From NCBI GenBank assembly GCA_951213105.1, contig OX578138.1, positions 66,550,037 to 66,614,036 on the forward strand: a stretch of 64,000 nucleotides of DNA, written 5' to 3'. This stretch comes from Amaurobius ferox. Taxonomy: Eukaryota > Arthropoda > Arachnida > Araneae > Amaurobiidae. The position numbers and the translations under genes were made by a program. Below are positions 35,940-47,510 of the stretch, piece by piece. Under the pieces are notes generated by a model. That model saw only the letters and a list, made by a program, of their open reading frames with translations, made no database searches and had not been told where the DNA came from. Numbering within the stretch: the stretch's first letter is position 1; each line of letters begins with the position of its first letter.

Positions 35940-37358
35940 CGAAATCCTCTCTATGTTATGCACTTCTGATATTTTACACTTTCTATACTTTACACTCCTA
36001 ATACTTTATACCTTCTATACTTTACATTCCTGATACTTTACACCTTCTATACTTTACACTTTCTACACTTTGCACTTTCGAAGATCCTCTGTACTTTGCA
36101 CTTTCGAAGATCCTTTATGCTTTACACTCCTGATACTTTACACCTTCTATACTTTACACCTTCTATACTACCGGCCGTCCAAACAACTGCTCAAGTCTTC
36201 GGACGAATCGGACGGTCTGGATCTTCACCTTCTATACTTCACACTCCTAATACTTCATACCGCCTGCACTTTACACTCTAATACTTCATACCTTCTATAC
36301 TTTACACTCCCGATACGTTACACCTTCTAAACTTTACACTCCTGATACTTTACACATTCTATACTTTACACATCCTATACTTTGCACTTTCGAAGATCCT
36401 TTATACTTTACACTCCTGATGCTTTACACCCTCTATACTTTACACTTTCAAAAATCCTCTCTATACTTTACACTCCTGATACTTTACACCTTCCATACTT
36501 TACACTTTCCATACATTACACTTTCCATACATTACACTTTCCATACTTAACACTTTCGCAAAGCCTTTCTATACTTTACACTCCTGATACTTTACACCTT
36601 CCATACTTTACACTTTCCATACATTACACTTTCCATACTTTACACTTTCGCAAATCCTCTCTATACTTTACACTCCTGATACTTTCACCTTCCATACTTT
36701 ACACCTTCCATACTTTACACTTTCCATACTTTACACTTTCGAAAATCCTCTCTATACATTACACCTTCTATATTTAACACTTTCTATACACTTTCGAAAA
36801 TCGTCTCTGTACTTTACACTCTTGATACTTTATACCTCCTATACACTTTCTGTACTTTACACTTTCGAAAATCCTCTATACTTTACACTTTCGAAAACTC
36901 TCTATACTTTACACTTTCAAAAATTATCTCTATACTTTACACTTTCAAAAATCCTCTCTATACTTTACACTCCTGACACTTTACACCTTCCATACTTTAC
37001 GCTTTCCATACATTACACTTTCCATACGTTACACTTTCCATACTTTACACTTTCGCAAATCATCTCTATACTTTACACTCCTGATACTTTACACCTTCCA
37101 TACTTTACACTTTTGAAAATCTTCTTTATACTTTACACCTTCTATACTTTACCCTTTCTATACACTTTCGAAAATCCTCTCTATACTTTACACTCCTGAT
37201 ACTTTATACCTCCTATACACTTTCGAAAATCCTCTATACTTTACACTTTCGAAAATCCTCTATACTTTACACTTTCAAAAATTCTCTATACCTTACACTT
37301 TCGAATATTATCTATGCTTTACACTTTCGAAAATCCTCTATACTTTACACTCCTGACG
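35940..37358 (+). repeat. Satellite/minisatellite array, about 1.4 kb
   Basis: Built from 12-15-bp units of the type ATACTTTACAC + TCCTG / CTTCT / TTTCG / TTCC, grouped in a higher-order unit of about 100-120 bp (CTCTCTATACTTTACACTCC...TTTCGCAAAT) that recurs near 36545, 36655, 36955 and 37065. Any ORF translation is Tyr/Thr/Leu/His-rich and artefactual. Interrupted by the 59-nt-type element at 36170. Confidence 0.95.
36170..36225 (+). mobile_element. 59-nt mobile element, copy 3, inside the satellite
   Basis: A 56-nt insert between CACCTTCTATACT at 36157-36169 and 36226-36238 (13 bp). Outer stem CCGTCC/GGACGG; inner hairpin GTC-TTCG-GAC with a UUCG-type loop; then GAATC. Because the satellite itself repeats this 13-mer, the duplication here is weaker evidence than in copies 1 and 2. 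Confidence 0.7.
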
Positions 37359-37466
37359 TCTGATGGGATTTTAAATTAACTCAGCTTTCTCAGAAGTGGC
37401 AACAAATTTATTAAGGAACCTCCATATGGTGGCAAGTAGCGTGTACACTAAACTATTTAAGCATTT

Positions 37467-37512
37467 TTAACACTTTACAATAAAGTTGAAAAGTGTTTAT
37501 GACTTTGTTCAT

Positions 37513-37550
<38 letters not shown>

Positions 37551-39545
37551 CGTTAGCACGATAACTGCCGTAAAAATGAGTTTATCAAAATGAAATTTTA
37601 GTATGTTGTTCAGACGGTCTGTAGGACCTATGGGAATATAAATAAATAATATCACCCAATTAGTTTTTTATTGAACCCGGGTTGAAAAAATGAAATACAT
37701 TGAACCATATGGGACCTAATTTTTCAAACATTTTTTAAGCAAATTTAAAATTCACAAATTGCTTCGAAATTTTTAGGAAAAATTCACATTATCCCATAAA
37801 ATATATAAAAAAAATTCAGTAAAATATATTAAGTGGTTTTTTAATTAAAAATTATTTAATATAGGGAAAAAAACAAATTCAATTAAATACTGACTTTTGG
37901 GATATCCTCCAGAAAGAAAAAAGAGATATATTATATAATAAATATCTTTCCAACAGTTTTATCATTTTGTATATGAAAGAGGCTACACATTTTAAAATAA
38001 ATTTGGTAGAAACAATATTTCAAATTTTTTATAATTTTATATAACTCTTCATGATATACTTATTTGATGGCATTTTTAATGCACTTTCCTACGTCCTAGA
38101 GAGTTAAAATTTGGTACACAGCTTAAATTTATTGAACATTTTATTTTACAAAAATTTGGTGGATCTTTAAATATAGATCATACATTTTTTTCGAAATGGC
38201 CTGCAAATAATCCCCGTTCACTTCTATAAATCATTGTTGCAATATTGTTAAAAATTCTGATGTGAGCAGCACATGTCTTTCCCTGCAGACTCATATTCAC
38301 GTTCTCTTTATTTCTTCAATAATAATTTGAGTTTATCTGCACAAAATAACAGCCATAAGTATTTTAAATGACATTGAATTTGCGCGTTAAACTTAAATTT
38401 GGTTCTCATTTGATAGCTGGACTTATTGCCAAAGGTGGCGTAGCGAAAACGCGAAAAAACTAGAATATCTCAAGAACGGCTAGTCCTAGAGTAATGGGGT
38501 TAGTCTTATTCTTTTTGTTGTCAAAAATTAAAAGTATAAAATAGGAATTTAATTGATATAATTGAGCACACGTAGTCATTTATTTTTATATTTAACGATT
38601 TTTGCGGGCCATTTCGCAAAAATAGCCCGTTCCTTTTTCCCGAATCGTACTAGAATAACCTACAAATGATTTATATACCAAATTTTGTTAAATTTGGTAT
38701 ATAAATCACTTGCAGGTTATTGAAATATTATACACCAAATTTTGTTAAATTTGTTCCATTAGTTTTTAGCTAGAGTGGATAAAGGCAATTTCGGCCGGCC
38801 ATTTCGCAAAGAAGGCCGATTCTTTTATTACGAATCGTACTATAATCTAATGAACATCAGGATTTCCCACAAAAACATACCTACCAAATTTTATGAAATT
38901 CGGTCTATTAGTTTTTCAATAGAGTGGATGTAATATCCTCACAGACACACAGAAACATACACAGATACACCCTTACACACACAGACGTCTTCCCAGTTTT
39001 TTCGTGTTCTAGAAGTCCCAAAACGTGCAGATACTTCGAAAATTCGAGTTCCGATCTTCAGCACGATTCCAATACTTTGAATACATACACCCACACACAT
39101 ATATTTTCTGTGTATCTGTGTATTATCTGTGTATCTAAATTCCGTGCCTATGCAATTACAATAGTTGTGATTTTAAATGATCCCTAAACTTTTATTATTT
39201 CTTCAACGAAGCCTAATTTTAACTTATGCAGAATGCAAATATCTCAAGCGATTGTAAGGTGGGTTACATAAGAATTGCTGAATATTTTCACACAAAATTA
39301 TTTAGCTCTGGAGTCTGAAATAAAAGTTATATAAATGAAATATTCATTGATTTTGCATAGAGAATCAGATGATTTATATTTCGATACAGTTTTAAATATT
39401 TACGTATAATAAATTACTGTAGCACTGTGATAATGTAAAAGATATCACCACTGAATGTATCACATTTTAGAAATTTTTAAATGAAATTGCATTTCAGTTG
39501 GAAAGTGTTTCATAATCAATGCTTATGCATGATTGATCTTTCTTG
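37467..39545 (+). repeat. R1300 repeat, copy 3, split by family E
   Basis: The 5' half (37467-37870, with hairpin, (TCTG)n and CCGTTAGCACGATAACTGCC) and the 3' third (about 39130-39545, ending CATGATTGATCTTTCTTG) are separated by about 1.25 kb that contains family E copy 2. The interval 37871-38254 holds nothing recognisable. Confidence 0.6.
38255..39072 (+). repeat. Dispersed repeat 'family E', copy 2
   Basis: Begins CTGATGTGAGCAGCACATG, like the outer end of R930, then follows copy 1 with extra internal duplication: GGCCATTTCGCAAA and TTTTGTTAAATTTG blocks occur two to three times between 38605 and 38900. Confidence 0.6.
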
Positions 39546-39589
39546 TTATATATTTTTGCACACTTATTTCATGCAGTCGAACAAATTTT

Positions 39590-41990
39590 CGGAAAAAATG
39601 AAAGTGATATCTCTAGAAACAGAAGGGGAAATTCTGCGTCAACCTTGATGCTGAATATCATCAAAATCCTATTTATAGCCGATCCCCCCACAAAAAAATG
39701 TTTCAATTAAAACATAAGCTTTTTAATTGGACGTGACATCTCCAGAACCTAAAGTGAAAATCCTTAGTGAGTCTTTTTACCACCTCTACAATGCGATGCT
39801 GAATCCATATCAGTCATTAGCTAAGCTCTATCTGCAAGCCCAACCAGAAAAATAGACGCGTCAGAGAAAAATTAGAAGCCTTAAGTGGAAAAATTACCAA
39901 AACGCAAAAATTCTTAGTGAATTACCAAACTCCTCCAGAATTTAATGCTGAATCCGTATCAGTTATCGTCTTAGATGTGGCTACAACAAATCTTGAGAAA
40001 TAGATGTTTCAAATGAAATGAAAAAATTTTTTCAACCAGAAATGGAAAAAAAAATCCGAAAAGTGAAATTATTCGCGAACCCCCCTCATTCTCCACCGGA
40101 ATTCGGTGTTGAATCCATATCAATAATCATATGTTCTCTATTTATAGCAGATCCTAAGAAAATGATGCTTAAAGAAAGAATTTTTCGTAAAAAAAAAATA
40201 CCATGGCAAAATTTTTGCCACCAATAAGTTCAGCGGTCTGAGCGAAACCACAAACTCGTTTGGCTTAAAATGGTCCAGATTTCTAGAAATACTGATGATC
40301 CATCTTCATAAATTTAATCTCATAAATTTAACAACAGCAAGTCCGAAATTCAAAATTAAAAAGAAGTGAGATATTACCCGACACTTTGTATTCTAATCTT
40401 GCATGCGTTTCAAAAGACATGACCCTTATATAAATCATAATCCATCACTATTAAAATCAAAATGGAACTCGGTACTTTTTATCAACATGTTCTCTTGCGA
40501 TGGATGCATTGATAACGAGTTTTCCTGTATATGACAATTGTCAAAAAAAAATTTTGTTATATGTTTCACGGTTTATATATATATATATTTATATATAATT
40601 TATATATTGTATATTATGTATTTTATATTATGTTTATATTTTTTCTGGTTTAAACGGCTCATGTTCTTTCGATACCATTTTAGAAGATTTATATACTTTT
40701 CGGTTATTTCTATTCGCACTGTTATCTGTTCTTTTGCTCCCTTATTTTCTTCCACTTTATCCTTTATCTTCCGCTATTCCTTCTTTACTCCATAGTGTTT
40801 ACTGTTCATTTGTAGTATCTTGCCTCCTTGGATTTTGCTTCTCTTATTTCTCCTTGAGGCGATAGCAACTTGCCCTCCTTTTTTTTGTCACGTGTATGAT
40901 GACTCTACCTCAAATGCCAAACTTGAATAAATGAAGTTGAGCTTCTTGTTTGTCGTTTGAGCTTCTTGTTTAAAGAAGACTGTTTCGAAACCAGTCGGCC
41001 CCCTAAAATTTAGTGTATGTTATGTTTGATAAAATTTTTGTATTACTGATATGACATCTGGTTACGATTTTTCGTATCAGTGTTTTCTCGAAAAGAAAAT
41101 ATAGATTTTTTGACAACTTTAAACGAAACAAGAAATTTATAAAGGAGCGTTCATATGGCGGCAAACAGTGTATACACTCAATTTTTGAAGCAGCTATTAA
41201 GTCCCTTATATTCTCTTTCTCATACGTGTTTCGTAAAGGCATACGAATTTTCGTAGAAACAGGAAGGGCCATCTCAAGAACCGAAAATGGAAATCCTTAG
41301 TAAACCTCCCAAAACCCTCTAGAATTTAATGCTGAATCCAAACCAGTGATAATCTCAGCTCTATTCTGAAAAAGATGTTTCAAAGCAATTTTTTGAACCG
41401 GAAATGGAAGAACTGGAAATCCTTAGTAAATCCCTTATCTTCTATTGAATTTGATGTTGAATCTCTAAATGATGAAGCTATATCTATAGCATATTCCGAG
41501 AAATAGATCATTTAAAGAAAAATGTAAATTTTTTAATTGGAAGTCAGAACAAACAGAACAACAAATTAATGAATATCTTAGTCCTTTAAACCCTTTCAGA
41601 ATTTATTGCTGAATCCATATTAGTTATTATTTAAGCTCTATTTATAACCAATCCTGAGAAATAAATATTTCAAGGAAAACTTTTTAACCGAAAATAGAAA
41701 AGAAACTGAAAGTGAAAAATTTTCCCTACCTACACGAGAATTTTATGCTCAATTCACTTCAGTTATCTTTTTTGCTCTATCTATAGCCAATCTTACAAAA
41801 TAGATGTTTCAAGTAAAATTAAAGTTTTTGAAGTGGAAATAGATAATGAGCAGGAAGTGGAATTTGATGATGAATCCCCATCAGCCATCATCTAAGATCT
41901 ATTTATATAATATATTTTTCAAGGCAAATTTTCTGAAATTAGTAGTGTAGCAAAATTATAGGAAAATTCAACGTGCATCAAATGAAACAA
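39590..41990 (+). repeat. Ancient degenerate tandem repeat, unit about 120-165 bp
   Basis: A motif GCTGAATCCATATCAGTTAT...CTCTAT.TATAGC.GATCCTGAGAAATAGATGTTTCAA...GGAAATGGAAAA recurs near 39650, 39790, 39950, 40110, 41330, 41455, 41610, 41745 and 41870. The middle (40215-41260) lacks it. Open frames of 61-89 codons at 40018-40227 and 41003-41272 lie in or beside it and show no domain. Confidence 0.6.
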
Positions 41991-42256
41991 GAAGTGAAAG
42001 AGATTATGTTATACAGGCGCAAGAACCAGTCCATAGTTACTACAGTGGTGCTAAAAAAAATTGGATCACCTACACATTTCCATGACTTTGGAGGAGAAGA
42101 ATGAGAGTAATACATTTAAAGTGATATTTAAAGTGTTTAAAATTGATGGAATATATGGAAGAAGAGAGTATAAAGTCATGAACAAAATTAGCGTTGTTAA
42201 CGTTGCTAAAACTAAAAATAGATTTAGTTATAGCAACATGAAATAGATGACGCTAC

Positions 42257-42259
<3 letters not shown>

Positions 42260-42342
<83 letters not shown>
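42260..42342. repeat. (TA)n microsatellite
   Basis: About 41 TA units. The next 178 bases (42343-42520) resemble PLE family C tail sequence (CTTTTCGGATTACTG, TTTCTTGCGAATGGCAAC, TGTGTTCCC-like), so a small PLE-C tail fragment is likely here. Confidence 0.85.
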
Positions 42343-42345
<3 letters not shown>

Positions 42346-42520
42346 CCCCTCTTGATTGTATATATCTCTTATACTTGTCTTTTCGGATTACTGTTGTTTA
42401 TTTCTTGCGAATGGCAACGATAGATCATATCTTTTCCCTTTGTAATTGGTAACACTGCATTCTGGGTTCCCAAGATCGACAGGTTCGTGTATTTGTTGAG
42501 TTAGATTCCAGGTATCCTTT

Positions 42521-43795
42521 TTAACACTTTACAACAAAGCTGAAAAGTGTTTATGACTTTGTTCAGTCTGTCTGTCTGTCTGTCCGTTAGCACGATAACT
42601 GCCGTAAAAATGACTTAATCAAAATGAAATTTTAGTAGGTTGTTCAGACGGTCCGTAGGACCTATGGGAATATAAATGAATAATATCACCCAATTAGTTT
42701 TGGATTGAACCCGGGTTGAAAAAAATGAAATATATTGAGCCCTAGGGGACCTAATTTTTCAAACATTTTTTAAGCGGATTTAAAATTCACAAATTGCTTC
42801 GAAAATTATAAGTAATATTCAAATTGTTCCATAAAATATATAAAAAAAATTCAGCGAAATATATTCAGTAGTTTTTTAAATAAAAATTAAAATAATAATT
42901 ACCCCTCTTATAGGAAGCGATCACGTGACCCACTTCAAAATGATATATGGCATCCATCTTGTCTCAAAATCGTGGTTTTAAAGTTTTTTTTAATTCATAT
43001 TGAGTGTTGTATCCGTCCTAAAACCACTTTATTTTTGCTTAAATTCTGTGCATCTACATACTGAAACAACGCAATGACAATATATTTGAGTTTAAATGAT
43101 CATCCAAATTTGATTATTTCTACAACGAAGCCTATTTTTCACCTATATAAAATGTAAATAGCAAAATATGTAGAATGAGTTGTATTGGAATTGCTGTATT
43201 TCTTTAACACAAAATTATTTAGCTCATGGAGTCTGCATAGCTGATAAGAATGCAATATTCATTGATTTTACAAAGAGAAGGATGATTTTTTCGATGGAGT
43301 TTTAAGCATAGAGTTTAATTACTTGTAGCTCCATGGTCTTAATTTTTAAATAAAATAAATTATTATAGTATTGTGATGAATGAAATGAATGGGAAATTGT
43401 TTATGAATGAAATGCTGCTTTTATAGAGAGAGTCATCAAGCGTGTTATTTTTTCTATGACGTCATTTGAATGAATTTCGGTTGTTTTCGATGAAGTTTTT
43501 AAATATAATAAATTATCGTAGTATTGTGATAATTCTAAAATTATTACCGAGGAATGTATCGCATTTTAGAGATGTTTAAACCAGGCAATTTATAGTTCAA
43601 TGCCGTCATTTGAATGAAGTTTATTTTTTTCGATGAAGGTTTAAGTTTTCAAATATATTAAATTAATGTAGTATTGGGATAAGTTTTAAAATATTACCGA
43701 GGAATGAATTGCATTTTAGACATGTTTAAATAAAATTGCATTGAAGTTGGAAAGTGTTTCATAATCAATCCTTTAAGCATGATGGATCTTTCTTG
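42521..43795 (+). repeat. R1300 repeat, copy 4, full length
   Basis: Closest match to copy 1 (16927-18250) from the AACACTTT hairpin to the GATCTTTCTTG end. Intact TGACGTCA at 43457-43464. The second position is changed to TGCCGTCA near 43597. Confidence 0.8.
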
Positions 43796-43899
43796 TTCTT
43801 TTATCGATTCCGTACCATTGATTTTTGATGATTTTCTTTGACTTGATAATTCGAAATTTGTATTTTTTAACACTACAACAATGTTGAAAAGTGTTTATG

Positions 43900-44104
43900 A
43901 CTTTGGTAACACTTTACAACAAAGTTGAAAAGTATTTATGACGTTGTTCCGTCTGTCTGTCCGTTAGCACGATAATTGCTTTAAAAAATGATAATTTAAA
44001 AAATATTACCGAGGAATGTATCACATTTTAGAGATGTTTAAATGAAATTGCATTGCATTTGGAAAGCGTTTCATAATCAATGCTTTATGCATGATTTATC
44101 TTGT
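43900..44104 (+). repeat. R1300 deletion derivative, about 200 bp
   Basis: The 5' 85 bases (hairpin to CGATAAT) are joined to the last 120 bases (ATTACCGAGGAATGTAT to the end). An extra copy of the 5' tip lies just before it (43867-43905). It abuts the following transposase frame directly. Confidence 0.7.
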
Positions 44105-45181
44105 TAACAAATAACGAGCTTTCCGAATTAACAATGATTTATGCTATGTGTAATAAAAATACTGCAGAAACTGCTCGGGATTTTGGACGGCGATATCCAA
44201 ACTTGCCTGAAATTTCACGTACATTTGTGTATCGGATGATAAGGAGATTAAGAACTGCCGGTTCATTTCATCCTAGACCTGCCCCTGGAAGAAATCGTTT
44301 CTACACGGAGTACCAAGAAACTAGATCATCGGATATTTTTCTTTCAAACCACGAACAGGCATTCGAAAAGCAAGAGAAGCTTTGGGGCTACCTAAGATGT
44401 CAATAGCTGGAACACTTGGAAAATACCATTGGCATCCATTTCGAATTCATGGACCTCAAGCACTTTATCCCTCTGATTTTGACCGGCGTGTAGCATTCTG
44501 CAACTGGTTTTTAATCCAACAACACATCAATCAATCCGAACTTTGTTAAGAACATTATGTGGACTGATGAATGTTTGTTTACGGAAGATGGAGCAATCAA
44601 TACTCACAACGATCATTATTGGGATAATACAAAACTATTTTTTTTGTCCGTGAAATACATCACCAGAGAAAGCTTTCTGTATCTGTATGGTGCGGAATTT
44701 GGAATGGAAAACCGATTGGTCCTGTGTTTTATAAACAGACTCTTACAGCTGAAAAATACATGCAACTTATTTTAAACGGTACTGTAACGGATTTTATGAA
44801 GACGGCAACATTGTCGCAAGGCAACATTGTCGCATATCAACAAGTATTATCAACAAGATGGAGCGCCTGCACACCAGGCTGTAATTGTGACAAACTGTCT
44901 CAACGAAAACTTTGCTAAACAGTGGATTGGTTTGGAAGTAGCCACAGAATAATCCCCCCAGATCTCCTGATTTAACCCCTCTCGATTTTTCCTTATGGGG
45001 TCGTCTTCGAACACTAGTTTATAATACTCGCCCACTAAACGCAATTGACCTTAAATAAAAGATAATTGATGCTTGCAACATTATTAGTGGTGAAGAACTC
45101 CAAAAGATTTACAGAAGCATTATTAGAAGAGCTTAGTTATGTATTGGAGTTGAAGGAAAACATTTTGAGAATGCTTTGTGA
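44101..45181 (+). pseudogene. DUF4817-type mariner-like transposase, several frameshifts
   Basis: N-terminal DUF4817/HTH region (ELSELTMIYAMCNKNTAETA, RTFVYRMIRRLRTAGSF), then WHPFRIHG, MWTDECLFTEDG (first Asp), GPVFYKQTLTAEKYM, YYQQDGAPAHQ (second Asp) and SPDLTPLDF (third Asp, not Glu), ending YRSIIRRA-LCIGVEGKHFENAL and tga at 45179-45181. These blocks lie in at least three frames with extra stops, so the gene is dead. The relative at 62329-63398 has the same blocks. The catalytic triad is DDD. No start codon remains because the first codons are lost to the R1300 junction. Confidence 0.85.
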
Positions 45182-45765
45182 ATTGCGTTTTGTAAATTGT
45201 ATTTCTAGCTTTTGTGACGAAATTTGTCTCTTTATATCAGTGGATTCTATCAATGTATGCATATTTTATTTATGTGCCCCAACCGCGTAGTGAGTACCAC
45301 TGCTTTATATAATCTCTGTCTGTGTAATGCTTTATTTAAATGCATTTGTGATAAAAAATTGTGACACATATTAATGAATTTTTGATCTAACCAAATTCCA
45401 TCGTCAATTTGTTTATGATCCCTATTTTCACTGTTGAAACAGACTTTCACATGGTACGGAAAAGTGGCATAAGTCAGATTTTTTCCTTTATCATAATTCA
45501 GTTACTTTTAAAGATGCAGATGTGCGGTTTTTTTAATGATCTTTGTTGCATTAAAGATAAAAAATTTCTGATTGACCAAATTTGTTTAAGGGGGTCGTAT
45601 AAAAATTTAAAAAGTGTAACTTTTTGAAAACTAATGGGAGGACTATTTCATTAATGTAGTCTTATTTCTTACCTTACTTTCAACATTTTTGCAATTTACA
45701 TTGCCCACTTATCTCTCCAATAGGTAAAGAATTAAAGCGCGTTTCAAACTTTTTGGGACACCCTG
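44101..45765 (+). mobile_element. Mariner-like (DUF4817/Tc3-type) element, 5' end lost
   Basis: The right terminus TTTTGGGACACCCTG (to 45765) followed by TA matches the 9380/61855 family. The left terminus is missing: an R1300 derivative sits exactly where the N-terminus begins. A transposase pseudogene fills 44101-45181. The 3' interval 45182-45765 is non-coding. Confidence 0.75.
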
Positions 45766-45981
45766 TATATATATACATTCTTTTGCAAAAAATGAAGCAC
45801 CATGAAGAAAGTGACTGTTTTTATTGAAATTAAGTATGCGTACAGCTCATATAAAGGTAATAAAATGATTACAAAATCAAGCCCGCAGGACCCATCAATG
45901 ATTAGCAATTGCACATTGAATATTCAAATCAGTAATTAGTGAAAACCCCTTGGCGGCAATGCATGCTTGTATACGTCTAGG

Positions 45982-47510
45982 CAGGGGCGGCATTTCAGCA
46001 TTGCATTTGGGGGTGCGAGATTTGTATATATGAAAATCCACAATATGGAACAAATAAAATGTGTGTTAACAAGGGGGGGGGGGGGAATCACGAAATGAAA
46101 TTGATGTTGAGAAAAATAATTGTTGTTAACATAATTTTTGTACATAATTGTGTTAACAGAATTTTTCTATATACGAATATCTATATTTATTTACCTTTTA
46201 TTGAAGTTTTAAACGCCGGTTTTTAGAGTCTGGAAGAAGAGAAAATTTTGTTGCAATATCATCATAATCCAGTGGTATATCTTGTTCTATAGCTAAAACA
46301 GCTAAAGATGAAAGTCTTTCTTGTCCCATTGTACTGCGAAAATAATTTTTCAGCATCCTAAGACACTAAAAGGACCTTTCACAACTGGCTGAGGTAATTG
46401 GCACAATCAAAAACAATTTAACTATTAATGTTATGACAGGAAACACATTTTTTAAATTCCGCTCTTTAAAATAATCCAGGCGACTTTTAAAATTGGGATG
46501 GTCAATGTTTTCATTTATCTCCATTGAATAAAACAGTCGCAATTCACACAACAAGTCCCCTTTCTGGAAGTCATATACTTTGCATATGGTTGAAACATCA
46601 TATGAAAAAACACTTCATTTTCTTTTTCGACATCTGATCCGGATAATACTGAACTAAGGGCAAACAAAACATATATATTGTTCTCATTAAATCTTTTCTC
46701 AATTTCATTAGATACTAAATCTAAATAATTTCATATTTAATATTGATTCTGTGATATGATTTAACATCAACATGGTGATTTTTTTCACCGCATCCGAATT
46801 AGCTTGAAATTTTTTTACGCCTTTTCAGTTTTGGTCCAGAATAAGAATTTTTTTCGCAAAGTTCTGTCACAAAACTCCACACTTGATTGAAATATGCATC
46901 AGTACGAAAAGAACTAACAGTTTCAATAGTAGCTTTAGCTAAAGCTTGCATAGTCTGAAAATTAAGATCAGATGACTGAAGATGCTTTGAGAGAGTATTG
47001 CATTGATCAGAAACACTGTTCAATACAAACAAAGTAAACAAAAATTCGAACGATGCCATGCATGTTAAGAGGGCGTCGGCTCTTCCACCATTGAGAGAAT
47101 CGTTTTCAGATAATTCTTCCAGTGTTAAAATCACCACTTCAAAATTATCAAGTAGTGCTTTTATGGCTTTAACTCTGGAAGACCACCTCGTATCACTTAG
47201 TGATTGTAGAGATGAAAAGCCTCCAGAAGAAGTATGATGAGCATGAAAAAGGATGAGCATGCGCTAACTACACATAAATTTTATCGGACAGTGTAAAAAG
47301 GATAGCATGACCCCAATCTTTTCAAGTTGAAAAGGATTCGTTCCAGCCGGAAGTGGAAACTTCACTGTAAAGGTCTGCTCTTTTGAAGCTCCATAGCGTG
47401 AGAAAACTGACCAGTGGACAGTCGATAAAAAAGGGAGTAGCCGATAGTCGACGAGGAAAAATTTGGGGGCGCCACCGCGCCCCCAAATTGCCCCCTATTT
47501 GCCGCTCCTG
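45982..47510 (-). mobile_element. hAT element with an 8-bp target-site duplication
   Basis: Ends CAGGGGCGGC (45982-45991) and GCCGCTCCTG (47501-47510) are inverted with one mismatch. CGTCTAGG is repeated outside (45974-45981 and 47511-47518); an 8-bp duplication is the hAT hallmark. A perfect 12-bp GC-rich hairpin (AATTTGGGGGCG / CGCCCCCAAATT) lies at 47460-47489 near the right end. At 1529 bp it is an internally shortened copy holding only the C-terminal half of the transposase. Confidence 0.93.
46198..47260 (-). pseudogene. hAT transposase (ZMYM1/DUF4371-like), C-terminal half
   Basis: Begins in the ribonuclease-H-like/insertion region: SLSDTRWSSRVKAIKALLDNF, ADALLTCMASFEFLFTLFVL, LSKHLQSSDLNFQTMQAL (to about 46799). 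A degenerate 240-base stretch with stops follows. Then VYDFQKGDLLCELRLFY and the dimerisation domain ITSASCERSF, an in-frame tag at about 46366, MLKNYFRSTMGQERLSSLAVLAIE, ending at 46198. The N-terminal zinc finger and first catalytic residues are absent. Not functional. Confidence 0.85.

Noticed and set aside
36170..36225. Hammerhead ribozyme reading of the 59-nt element
   Set aside because: The GTCC...GGACGA hairpin recalls hammerhead stem II, but neither strand has CUGANGA before it nor GAAA after it.
36070..37199. Several Tyr/Thr/Leu/His-rich ORFs of 60-131 codons
   Set aside because: They follow the periodicity of the ACTTTACAC satellite and occur in overlapping frames.
35940..37358. 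CRISPR-like array
   Set aside because: Units are too short and contiguous, without distinct spacers, in a eukaryotic repeat context.
41003..41272. 89-codon minus-strand ORF
   Set aside because: No domain, no conserved neighbour, and it overlaps degenerate repeat sequence.
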